From Impatiens glandulifera (lineage: Eukaryota; Streptophyta; Magnoliopsida; Ericales; Balsaminaceae): a stretch of DNA of 64,000 nt. The notes under the pieces were generated by a model. The model searched no databases, had not been told where the DNA came from, and worked only from the letters and a program-made list of their open reading frames with translations. Shown one piece after another: positions 11,578 through 22,921 of the stretch (position 1 is its first letter; every line of letters starts with the position of its first letter). The stretch covers positions 1,336,001 through 1,400,000 of the forward strand of contig NC_061867.1 of assembly GCF_907164915.1 (NCBI RefSeq), written 5' to 3'. Position numbers and translations under genes: made by a program.

Positions 11578-12419
11578 TATGTAAAAGTTTGTTAAATTTT
11601 ATATATTTTCTTGTCTTATTTTTACATTTTCAATAATACGAGATAATTTTTATATATATAAATTTGTTATTAAATCGGGTATTTCGTTCATTTCTTAGAT
11701 CTTTTATATTTATTTTATTAGGGGTATTTATTGATAAATTTAATTACTAAAAAATTAAAATCAGCCCAATCAAAAATAAAAATTCTGAATTCACCCTTAC
11801 AAACCACCTATATTAGAACCTTTTATCTTTAAATTAAAAATGATAAATTAATAATTTTTATTCACAATATTTCAGATTATGATGTAAATAAAAAAAATTA
11901 ATAGAATTGTTGACACTAATATCACTCTCCCAAAACATATCTTTGGGAGATATCTTTGAATTAGAAACTAATGTGTGACACAGATGCAATATATTTTCCA
12001 TAAGTCATTTTTCATCAAACAACTTCGATGTTAGCCGAATAAACTAATTGATATACAACATATAAAAGATTAACCGTTATTATATTATGATAATTCGTTG
12101 TCGTATTGTCATATGTTGAAATCAATGAGTCACTTATATGAATTACGACTAATATTCATTATATAAGACTAATATTCATTATATGAGCAAATGTAATAAA
12201 ATTGTCGAAATTTTTATGATCGTAACCATGTCCATTGTTATAGAAAAAATAATGATAAAAGTAGAGACAAAAAGGAAAGGAAATGGACAGATCAATTGTT
12301 GATGACGGAGGTTCCAAAGATGGAATCGAAATATCCATAGATCTTATCCATCTAAGCTGAATTCTAAGTTCAATTCACTCTCATTTGATCTCTTCTTCAA
12401 GCTCTAGATCACAAACAAG
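11578..12419. other. 3' flank of the hAT gene and upstream region of the transaldolase gene
   Basis: AT-rich sequence. CTGAATTCACCCTTA at about 11,785-11,799 resembles a decayed hAT 3' end, but no 8-bp target duplication matches the candidate 5' end. A short duplication of GACTAATATTCATTATAT lies at about 12,147-12,184. The last 120 bp before the transaldolase start are CT-rich, as expected of a leader. Confidence 0.4.
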
Positions 12420-14436
12420 ATGTCTACTTCATTGCATGCTCCATCCACCGCTCTTTCCTCATCTCTCAAGGTATAATAACATTCTCTCATATCAATTCCT
12501 TACTACCTGTATCTAATCTACTTCCATTCATCAGGAAAAGACGAGATTCAGGTCACCGATTCACTGTTCAAGATCCACATTCACTTTCACCACTCCCAAA
12601 CCCTACTCTCTCCCTCGCACCACCGCCATTCGTCTCTCCATTCCTCCGTCGTCCTCATCTTCTCTCGCCGCAGGTTCTTCTTCTTCTTATGTTGTTTCTT
12701 ACATTCCGATCTCAATACATACATAATTCGTTATCGTACAGGCACTGTTACTACTGAACTCGATTCCGTTTCAACCTACAGCGAGATCGTACCTGATACA
12801 GTCGTTTTCGATGATTTCGAAAGGTTTCCTCCAACCGCCGCTACTGTTAGCTCTTCTCTTCTCCTCGGCATATGCAGTCTCCCTGATACAACATTCAAGG
12901 TAATTTTATCATTTTTCGAATGTATATCATCATTATTTCTTCATTCCTGTTGGTTATGTAGAGTGCAGTTGATACCGCATTAGCAGATCCAGCTTGTAGA
13001 CTTGATGATCCAGGTTCTCGCATGTCCTGTTTCATCAATAAGGTAAATCGTTATCATTAACAGTTTAAGAATGATGATAAAGAAGAGAAATTCTGATTTA
13101 GTTTAGTTATTTGAGATTAGGCATTGGTGAATGTTGGTGCTGATTTAACTAAGTTAGTTCCTGGTCGAGTCTCTACTGAAGTTGATGCTCGACTTGCGTA
13201 TGATACAAATGGTATTGTTAGCAAGGTAACTCTTCGTAAACGATTGTTGTTCTTGTTATTTATATGTATTTGTAAAAAGTAAAACCCTAACTGCCTCGGG
13301 TCCTCGACTAGGTACACGAGCTGCTGAAATTATATGATGAAATTGAAGTTTCTCATGATCGTTTATTGTTTAAAATACCTTCAACTTGGCAAGTGAGTGT
13401 TTTTGTTTATGCTTCTATTCACGAGAACATTTAGCTTATTTCTTGAATTACTGATCAATGTTAGGGAATTGAGGCGTCGAGATTGTTGGAATCTGAAGGG
13501 ATACAAACGCATTTGACTTTTGTTTACAGGTAAGAATCTGTTATTGTTTTGGATTAAGTGTTGTTATCTTGTAACTGCAATAATACTGTTTGGTTATATG
13601 GTTCAGCTTTTGTCAAGCTGCTGCAGCAGCTCAAGCGGGTACTTCTGTTATTCAGATATTTGTTGGTCGCCTTCGGGTATTGTTTTGTATCTAATGATGA
13701 TGATTTGTTACCGATACGAGTGTTTAGTTACATGTATAATGGTGGTGACAGGATTGGGCGCGGAACCATTCAGGTGATGCTGAAATTGAACTTGCAATAA
13801 GAAGAGGAGAGGATCCTGGCCTAGCTTTGGTTAGTTAGTTTAATTTATCTTCACTATATATGTAACATTCTGATTCAAATATAATGTTGGAAAGGTTACA
13901 AAAGCGTATAACTACATACACAAGAATGGGTACAAATCGAAACTAATGGCTGCAGCTGTACGAAACAAGCAGGATGTTTTCAACCTATTAGGGTGCGTTT
14001 CACTTGACCTTCAACTGTTTGCTACTAATTATAAGAGAGTATCATAATTCATAATTAACGACAATTGAACCTTAATTTGTTGATCAGGGTTGATTATATC
14101 ATCAGTCCTTTGAAGGTACTGCAATCTCTAAAGGAGTCTGTCACTCTCCCCGATGAGAAATACTCTCTGCCTCGAAGGCTATCACCACAGTCAGCTTCCG
14201 CCTACAGTTTCAGCGATGAAGAGGTTTTATTAATTTACTCTGTTTAATCTTGTTAGTCCAGATTTGTATTGATCGATTGAATTGTGCAGTTGGTGAAGTG
14301 GGATCAATATAGCTTTGCCTCGGCTATGGGACCTGCGTCTGTTGAACTACTAGCAACTGGACTGGAAGGTTATATTGATCAAGCTAAACGTGTCGAGGAC
14401 CTTTTTGGGAAAATTTGGCCGCCTCCTAATGTCTGA
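12420..14436 (+). CDS. Transaldolase, plastid-targeted (GSM2-like)
   Basis: Transaldolase moves a dihydroxyacetone unit between sugar phosphates in the non-oxidative pentose phosphate pathway. Exons: 12420-12470, 12535-12673, 12742-12899, 12962-13042, 13121-13225, 13312-13392, 13465-13529, 13607-13676, 13752-13829, 13895-13992, 14088-14223, 14290-14436; all GT..AG, in frame, 402 residues. The Schiff-base lysine is Lys199 in [11 protein letters not shown], followed by the family signature [33 protein letters not shown] and the catalytic acidic residue region VDARLAYDT. The first ~60 residues are rich in Ser, Thr and Pro with few acids ([17 protein letters not shown]..), typical of a chloroplast transit peptide. 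It resembles the plant plastid form related to Arabidopsis GSM2 rather than bacterial TalB. The C-terminal ~90 residues ([17 protein letters not shown]) are plant-type. Confidence 0.93.
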
Positions 14437-14754
14437 TTGATCGGTTAGTTGTGTTTTGATTTCCGTAAAAACTCTATACCACGTGCATAGTAATTATCTT
14501 CATGAAATAAAATCGTAAAAATGCACAAACTGGTTATCCTTTCCTTTTGATCTTGCTTCAATAAAAGGATTATTGCAAATGGGGAAAATGAATGATGAAA
14601 AATAGTGTTTGTGTTTAGTTTATTATTTCATTGAATTAGTGATTAAATAACTTTTTGGAATATCTGAATTAGGAGTAAAATGGGACAAATAAAAATCAAT
14701 TAAGGGTTAGAAATAAAAATCAATTTGAAACTTTTCCGAATAACAAACCAAATT
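14437..14754. other. Transaldolase 3' flank with a dispersed repeat
   Basis: 3' UTR sequence with AATAAA-like motifs (near 14,505 and 14,560). From 14,585 to 14,715 the sequence (TGAATTAGTG..AAATA.CTTTTTGGAA.ATCTGAATTAGG..ACAAATAAAAAT) matches 27,675-27,809 in the same orientation, so a repeat or duplicated fragment begins here. Confidence 0.5.
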
Positions 14755-14854
14755 GATCTGCCCTATGAATATAAACATAATTAAATATATAAAATTAGTA
14801 ATATGATCTGCCCTATGAATATAAACATAATTAAATATATAAAATTAGTAATAT
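14755..14854. repeat. Perfect 50-bp tandem duplication
   Basis: The 50-bp unit starting GATCTGCCCTATG and ending TTAGTAATAT is present twice without a mismatch (14,755-14,804 and 14,805-14,854). Perfect identity in AT-rich non-coding DNA suggests a recent event or an assembly artefact. Confidence 0.85.
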
Positions 14855-15226
14855 ATTTATTTATTTCTCATATTTTATAAGTATTTTAAGATTATCTTTT
14901 TATAATAATATAAAATTTTAATATATTTTAATATATATTATATTAAAAAATTCGTTTATAGAATTTTATTATATATTTATATTTTAGCAATACAATATAA
15001 ACGATCCATCTCTACTCTGTGTTTCTTAATATATATATATATATATTATATTCCTTGTTTTAATTGAAATATATGTTTTATAATTTTATATTTGGTATAT
15101 AAATATATAAGAATGTAATACTAGGATAATAAAATAATTAATATTTGGATTTTTTATTATTTTTTTTCTAAAGATTTATATAACATGTACTGTATATAAC
15201 AAATAAAACATATATATAAAAAATCT

Positions 15227-15292
15227 AGTATAATGTTTATAAGATATTTAACCATAATTAGTATAATGTTTATAAGATATTTAACCATAATT
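15227..15292. repeat. Perfect 33-bp tandem duplication
   Basis: The 33-bp unit AGTATAATG..CCATAATT occurs twice head to tail (15,227-15,259 and 15,260-15,292) with no differences. Confidence 0.8.
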
Positions 15293-15539
15293 AGTTATTG
15301 TAAGTATAACATATGTCATATATAATATAAATGCTAAGTTTTAACTTTTAATATCATACTTGGTACTATTTATTTTGTTTCAAACAAATTAAGTAAAAAA
15401 ATGGTAGTAAAAAAATATATTATAATTTCATGTAAAATTCTCACATGTTAATATTTAATTTGTGTTTCAAAAATATGAGTAAATAAATATGATTTCATAT
15501 AAACTCTCATATGTTACTATGTACTTGTGTTTCAAACAA

Positions 15540-16980
15540 TATAAGTATAAATTATAATTTAATGACATAATTTAATTTATATATAAAAAAGGTAATCATA
15601 TATTTAATTGAAAATAAATATTATTTAAGTTTTAGGGTATCTATATTTTTATTTTTATTATAAATATTGATTTAACCTTATCTTTTAGAAGAGTTGACTG
15701 AGAAGAATTTTGTATATATATATATATGTGAAAATAAAAAAATAAAAGGAAAAAATATAATTAATTTGTTAATTTATCACAAGAATAAGCATAGATGAAA
15801 AAAAAGACGTTAAACCAATTAACCAAAATTATAAATATTAAATATATTAATTGATATAAAAATATACTTACTTTTTATCTTAAATTATGTTTCTCTCTTC
15901 ATTTCAATTCATATATTTGTCTATTTTAACCCCCTTCTTATAAACTCTTTTTTAACTTTTTATGTCCTTTTAAAAATTATTTCTTAATTAAAGATAAAAT
16001 AAATGAAATTAATTTAAAACAGTTAAAAAATATTAGTTTTAGTTTTTAATAATATTGGATGTCTCAACTCTCAACTAGACAATTATATATATATATATAT
16101 AATATGTGTTAATTGTAAATGTATTACTGTTAAATAATTTTATTTTTTCAAGTTTAAAACAACGGTTCATAGCCCAACTAATTATTTCTAGTGTGTGCAT
16201 AATAGTGACTTGTTTATACACGAAATACAATTATACAATATATAAATTCTTAGAAAATCAAATATTTATTTAAAGTGAGTTATATTTTGATAAATAAATT
16301 TAAGTTAACATTAAATTATTATATTTTCTTACTTATATAATAAACTAAATAATGTAAGAATAAAGTGTTGTGTACTATTATAATTTATTTTTTATAATAT
16401 AATATGTTTTATTAATTATTATATAACAAATTTATTATAATTTTGTCAATATACCCCTTCTGAATAGTAGAAAATATTATTTAAATTTGTATATATTATT
16501 ATTTTATTTTATTGTATAAATTAACTTTTTATTATGTAAAATATTATAAAGTTTGAATAACACAGTTAAAATAAATAGAAAAAAATGGTACTAAGAATAG
16601 AGAGATAATAATCAGGGTAGAGAGTATTGGAAGCTAGAAGTGTGAAGGGCATATAACCCACTGATCTAGTTCTATAACTCTGACATTTAAAAAAAAAATC
16701 ACTTTTAAAGAAAACTTGTCTAAAAAATATTTGAAAATAAAATTTGATATTTGTTTTATATAATTTTTATTAATTCTTATAAATTAGTAAGAAAAAATAA
16801 AAGCAAAATATTATAACTTACATTTATTTTTCATGTGGTATATTAAATTAAATAATAAATAAAATTTGGAAATTGAAAAAATGAAAATGAGATTTAAATA
16901 TTAATTGGTGAGACAATAAAAAATTGTTGCTAATACTTAATATATTATTTGATGTTTAATGAATCTTTTGTTTCTCGGGG
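15540..16980. repeat. Left arm of a large AT-rich inverted repeat
   Basis: The reverse complement of this segment aligns, with many small gaps, to 18,620-20,040. Clear anchors are GGTGAGACAATAAAAAATTG (16,907 on) against CAATTTGTTATTGCCTCACC (18,657 on), TTTTAGGGTATCTATATTTT (15,631 on) against AAAATATAGATACCC (about 19,987), and TTTTTCATGTGG (16,829 on) against CACATGAAAAATAAATTT. Divergence suggests considerable age. No ORF of interest lies inside. Confidence 0.7.
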
Positions 16981-17039
16981 TGGTGCTTGCTAATTAAAGT
17001 TATATACAACATTTATAAAAAAAAATTATATTTTTAAAT

Positions 17040-18235
17040 ATTTATTTAGTTAGTTCTAACTCTTTACAGTGATCTTCTCTCTTATAACAACTCTCTAATA
17101 TCATTTTTTTTTGACAGAATAATTTCAAACCTTTATAACTCTCTTGATTTTATTTATATTATAAAAAATATAAAATGAAAAAGAGAAATATATACACAAA
17201 TTTAAATAATATTTTTAATACTCAGGTTGAGTATATTGACAAAAAAAATTTGTTATAAAATATTATATTATAAAAATAAATTAATAGTTATTTTATTATT
17301 TTAACTAATATAATAACAAACTAAACTTTATTTTTACACTGTCTAGTTTATTATATCATTAACAAAATGTTACAAAATGTTACAAAATAATAAAAATCAA
17401 AAAATATATTAATTTTAATATCAACATAAATTTGTTTATCAAATATTACACCACAACTCTAAATAAATGTATATCATTTTTAGTAAACATTGGGCACAAC
17501 ACAAGATTATTTAAATTTGTGCTAAACATAAAAATATGATTATTTTGCACCATACAAATCACAATTAACACATATTATTGGTTAGATATAATTTTCATTA
17601 ATTACTAAAAATAATATTTCTTACAATTGTTTTAAATAAATTAATTTGTTTTTACTTTAATTAAACAATAATTTATAATAAAAAAATCAAACAAACAACT
17701 ATTTTTTGTTTAAAATACTTAAAAGTATATACAAAATGGAGAAAGAAATGTTTTATAAGGTTTTCTAATATATTAATTGAAATTTAAAGAGTGAACTTAG
17801 TCTAAAGAGAAAAAGTAGACATATGTTTACACCATTGACAAGCACAAATATATTTAGTATTTTTTTGGTTAATCAGTTTAATGTCTATTATTTTATTTTT
17901 TTTGATAAATAAAGTAAAATAATTACATTTTCTATTTTTTTCTGTTTATTATTTTTATTACACACCATAATTTTTTATTTTTTATTTTTAAATACATACA
18001 AAATCTTCTCTTAATCAACTATTTTCAACTTTGACTCCAAACCCAACATTTGTAAAAAAATAAAAATAACACAACTTAAATCTATAATTATAATTAAAAT
18101 ATAAATACACACAAGCTTAAATAATATCTCTTACTACGAGGTTAGATAAAAATAAAATCCTATAAACTTAAAATATAATTACTAAAACTAATATTAATAA
18201 AAATTAAATCATAAAAAGTAATAATTATTTTATAA
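17040..18235. repeat. AT-rich direct repeat, copy 1 (copy 2 at about 20,690-21,840)
   Basis: It shares with the second copy, in order, CTCTCTTATAACAACTCTC, the block ACACTGTCTAGTTTATT, ACACCACAACT.TAAATAAAT, GTGCTAAACAT.AAAATA, and CACACCATAA..CTTCTCTTAATCAACT. The order is kept over about 1.15 kb. No transposase or reverse transcriptase remnant was recognised, so the parent element is unknown. Confidence 0.7.
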
Positions 18236-18243
18236 TTTTTAAA

Positions 18244-18439
18244 TTTGATTAGGTGCGCCTGGCCTAAGCAGAAGTTCGACACAAGGGCGACATTCGAAGA
18301 CCCCAGCAACAAGTTACCGTGATCGGTCTTTCCCCGAAAAAGTTAATTTAATATCATTGTGAGCCAATGACTCACATATCAAATATTAAACTGATAAGAA
18401 TAGATACACTTGATCTTAGCAAAAGGCTTAGAAAGGTAT
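18244..18439 (-). ncRNA. Divergent U2 spliceosomal snRNA-like gene
   Basis: On the minus strand the RNA starts ATACCTTTCT at 18,439, then GCTAAGATCAAGTGTA, TTCTTATCAGTTTAATAT and GATATGTGAG..CTCAC, which is the U2 order, and runs about 196 nt, the usual U2 length. Stem IIb pairs perfectly (GTGAG with CTCAC, + strand 18,359-18,375); canonical plant U2, as I recall it, has GUGGG/CCCAC, so this is a paired change. The hairpin GGTAAC-TT-GTTGCT also keeps pairing. However, AAGUGUAGUAUCUGUUC is here AAGTGTATCTATTC: three nucleotides of the branch-point-recognition block are missing. The Sm-site region (AACTTTTTCGG) is also weakened. A complete plant snRNA promoter lies upstream. It may be a pseudogene or an unusual variant. 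Confidence 0.8.
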
Positions 18440-18462
18440 GCCTATTAGTTTCATTGACTCTA

Positions 18463-18527
18463 CTTTTATATACTAGAATCTAAGTTTTTCTAGCCGCCAT
18501 CGTCATCGTCATCGACCGATGTGGGAA
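18463..18527 (-). promoter_or_regulatory. Plant snRNA promoter: USE and TATA box
   Basis: Reading the minus strand, TTCCCACATCG (18,517-18,527) matches the plant upstream sequence element RTCCCACATCG in all but its first base or two, and TATATAAAAG (18,463-18,472) lies 24-33 bp before the RNA start. The gap between USE and TATA is 44 bp, about 10 bp longer than the ~34 bp known for plant Pol II snRNA genes. A hexamer-like microrepeat (CATCGTCATCGTCATCG, 18,499-18,515) sits in the gap and could account for the extra turn of helix. Confidence 0.75.
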
Positions 18528-18619
18528 CAAAATAAGTAAATAAATAAATTATAATTTGATGACATAATTTAATTTATAAAAATATTGTATAAAAAAAAAA
18601 TAATACATTTAATTATTTA

Positions 18620-20040
18620 TAAAATTAAATATCAACTAATATATTAAGTATTAGCAACAATTTGTTATTGCCTCACCAGTTAACATTTAAATTTCATTTT
18701 CAATTTTTCAGTTTTTAAAATTGTGTTTATTCTTTTGATTAATATAACACATGAAAAATAAATTTACATTATATCTTTTGTTTTTATTTTTTCAAGAATT
18801 AAAATAAATAATAAAAATTATGTAAAACAAATATGAAATTTTAGTTTTCAAATATTTTTTATATTGGATATTAATTTTATTAATTAAAAATATTAGAGTC
18901 AGGTCAGGTTTTGAAACTGTGTTATGCTCGACTTCCACGCCTTCCGAAGTAATCCCTATATTACTTTCCAATATAATTTTATTTATTTTTAACAGTGATA
19001 TACAAACTTTGTAAATCTTTTACCTAATAAAAAAAAATTGATTTAGATAATAAAAACGAAAAACAAATATTATATACAATTTTAAATAATCTCTTAATAT
19101 TCAGATTTGGTTATGTTTTTGAAATTTCTAATAATATCATTGACAAAAATTAAAACAAATGTTAATATAAAATATTATATTATAAAAAATAAATGATATA
19201 AATTAATAATTATTTTAACTAATATAATATTACAAACACTTTTTTTACACTATTTAGTTTATTATATCATAAACATACAAGTTATTAATTATATAAGTAA
19301 TGAAGTATATTAATTTAATGTTATCTTAAATTTATTTATCAAAGTATAACATAAAAACTTTAAATAAATATTTGGTTTTCTTAGAATTTATTGTATAATT
19401 GTATGTCGTGCCTCGACAAAATTATTATAATTTTGCACGACATACTATAAATATTTGGGTTATTAACAATTTTGATCATGAAAAAATAAAATTATTTAAT
19501 ACAAATCACAATTAACACATTATATATATAATTTTCTAGTTGAGACATTCAATTTTATTTAAAACCTAAAATTGACATTTTTTTAACTGTTTTAAATTAA
19601 TTTCATTTATCTTATCTCTAATTAAAAAAAAAAAATATAATAAAAAGATTGAAAATAATAAAAAAACACCTACAAAGTTAGAAATTGAGAAAAAGAGATA
19701 TATAAGAAGGGGGTACAAATATATGAATTGCAATGAAAGGGTGAAGAGAAAAACATGGTGTTTAAGATAAAAAGTAGGCATATATTTATATCATTAAAAT
19801 CAATTAATATATTTAATATTTATAATTTTGGTTAATATTTATATTTTTCCTTTTATTATTTTTATTTCCACATATACATAATTCATAATTCTTATCTCAA
19901 TCAACTCTTCCATCTGTGACCCCAAAACAAACATTTGTATATTGTTTAAATAAAATAAGGTTAAATCAATATTTATAATAAAAATAAAAATATAGATACC
20001 CACAAACTTAAATAATATTAGTTTTCACAATTATATATAT
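18620..20040. repeat. Right arm of the large AT-rich inverted repeat
   Basis: This is the inverted partner of 15,540-16,980. The arms are separated by about 1.65 kb that contains the first copy of the direct repeat and the U2-like locus. A local hairpin at 19,401-19,445 (GTATGTCGTGC paired with GCACGACATAC) has no equivalent in the left arm. Confidence 0.65.
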
Positions 20041-20689
20041 ATATATATATTTATTTATTGTATTTTGACTTATTATTATTTTATTTAAAATATATGTTTT
20101 ATAATTTTATGTCTTATTATTATTATTATTTTATTTAAATAATATATTTTATAATTTTGTGTTTTATATACGATATAAAAATGTATTATTAAGATAATAA
20201 ATTAGGGTGGATAAATGAATTTGGATTTTTTTATTAATATTTAATTATTTTAAATTAATTTATTATTATTATTTAATATTTTAATTATTATGTTTAAATT
20301 TCATTTTTATTTCTTTCAGTTTTTTAATTTTTGTTTATTCTTTTGATTAATGTAACATATTAAAAGTAAATTTATATTTATATTTTTCCTTATTTCATAA
20401 AAATTAAAAAAATTAATAAAACTTATATAAAAATTAATACAAGTTATATTAATTAATAATAATAATATCATTAATTTATATAATTAATTATAAATACCAT
20501 TTATTAATAATGTAATTGAATTTTGATAACCTCTAATATGTTTTGATAACTTATATAAGTTAAACAATAAAACCAAAACCAAAAACTGACATAACATTCA
20601 TTAAACAAATCCTATCCATCCGGCCAGCAAACCTGCATCATCCACTGCTGCTTCATACTCAAAGGCATTCTCTCACATGCTGAATTTGG

Positions 20690-21840
20690 CCAATGATCTT
20701 CTCTCTTATAACAACTCTCCAATATCAATTTTTATTTTTTTTATTTTGATTGAATAATTTGGAATCTTTACATATCTCTTAATTTGATTTATCTTTAAAA
20801 AATATAAGAAGAAAAATAAAAATATATACACAAATTTAAATAATATTTCTTAATATTCAGATTATGTATATTGACAAAAATTATAACAATTTTTTTATAA
20901 AATATTATATTATGAAAATAAATTAATACTTATTTTATTATTTTAACTAATATAATAATGATTAAACTTTATTTTTACACTGTCTAGTTTATTCATTAAC
21001 ATAAAAGTTACAAAATAATAAAAGTAAAAAAAATATATTAATTTTTATATTAACTTAAACTTGTTTATCAAATGTTACACCACAACTTTAAATAAATAAA
21101 TATATATTTTTATAATTTATCATTTTTTGTAGACAATGTTGGCACAACACGATTTATTTAAATATGTGCTAAACATGAAAATACTGTTATTTTTAATTAA
21201 TAAGAACAATCTTTTTTACAATTTTTATAAATAAATTTAATTTATTTTATTTTCACTTTAATTAAACAATCATTTATTATAATAAAAAAAATCAAACAAA
21301 CAAACTATTTTTTGTTTAAAATACTTAAAAACACATACAAAATTGAGATAAAAAAGTTTTATAAGGTTTCTAATATATTAATTGAAATTGAAAGAGAGAA
21401 CTAAGTCTAAAGAGAAAAAGTAGGCATATGTTTACACCATTAACAACCATTAATATATTTAGTATTTTTAATGTTTGGTTAATCAGTTTAATGTCTATCT
21501 TTGTGATAAAAAAGTAAAATAATTACATTTTTTTTTCTTTTATTTCTGTTTACTCTTTTTATTACACACCATAAAAAAATTTCTTTTTCAAATACAAAAT
21601 CTTCTCTTAATCAACTCTTTTCATCTTTGACTCCAAACCTAACATTTGTAAAAATAAATAAATAATACAAGTTAAATTTATATTTATAATAAAAATATAA
21701 ATATAAATACACACAAACTTAAATAATATCTCTTAATGTCAGGTTAGGTTAAAATAAAATCCTATAAACTTGTAATATAATTACTAAAATTAATATTAAT
21801 ATAAAATTATTATATTATAAAAAATAATATTTGTTTTGTA
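20690..21840. repeat. AT-rich direct repeat, copy 2
   Basis: Second copy of the 17,040-18,235 segment in the same orientation. It is not followed by a U2-like sequence; the U2-like locus is therefore next to copy 1 only. Confidence 0.7.
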
Positions 21841-22500
21841 ATTTTTAACTCATTGAGTCTTATATTAATATTTTCATATATAAAAATTACAAAATTAAAA
21901 ATATATACATGACATAAAAGAGACTAATTTTAAGTCACCATAATTGTTTTCCACACTAAAACATCACAATTTTTGTTATGAATATTTAACTGTATTTTTA
22001 GATTCTATGTATAATTATTTGAAAATTTTCTTTTCTAATGTCATTTTAGTATGGCATATTTAAATCTTCTTATAAATACAAATATCAATGACCTTTTAAC
22101 CCACATTTCATTTTAGAGTGGGAAAAATATAGATCATTCAAACAATAATAGTAATATAATGAAACTTGCATTTATTTGCCTTGACTATATAGTGTTCCTT
22201 TTATATTAGTTTTAATGTTTGATGAAATCTTTATTGACCAGGAGAACCGAAGTAAAAAAGTTGTCAAGAAAATACGATAGATGACAATAAGACCATGTAG
22301 ATCGTATTCACAATGAATGGGGAGACAAATCTATGATAATCTGATTTTGACAAAATCTATAATGAAGAATAAATGAACTAATAAAAGTTATGAAAGTACT
22401 GAAAAAGAAATAAATTAAGATCATCAAATCAAATCTTGACAAAGATCAGCAAATACTATATTGTTAGCTATAACTTACCCAAGTACATTAATAATCAAAC
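21841..22500. other. AT-rich spacer downstream of the NOSIP-like gene
   Basis: No gene recognised. The part above about 22,200 is less AT-rich and may be distal 3' UTR of the minus-strand gene. Confidence 0.35.
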
Positions 22501-22921
22501 CATCCATCTTCAAAATCAACCCTTTTAGAATCAACCAAGTCGGGAAACAAAGACCAACAAAGATGAACTGGAAGTGCCAAATATGATATAATCTGAATCA
22601 TAATCCAAAGGAACAATACCAGTTTCTCGATTTAAGAATTATACCAATTGATCTTGTATTATTGTTTTAATGTAAAAAGAGTCATAACCCCACATATGAG
22701 CTTGAACATATACATTACTTGATTTTCAAATTTCTAATCCCAAATGGGATAAAATTTGATGGCTCATTCATATCCGAATCAAAATACACAAACATTGCAT
22801 ATGAAAGCAGCTAGTTTATGACAACATTCTTAGTTCATAGAAAGGAGAGATTAAGAATAAGTTGAATACAAAGCAAAATTCAAAACGAAAATTTAGATTA
22901 AAACAGACCTTTTGTTTAGGT

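Noticed and set aside
8718..11800. Full autonomous hAT element with defined ends
   Set aside because: Candidate ends (CAGTATGGCGG and CTGAATTCACCCTTA) are poorly matched and the flanking 8-mers differ, so only the transposase gene is called.
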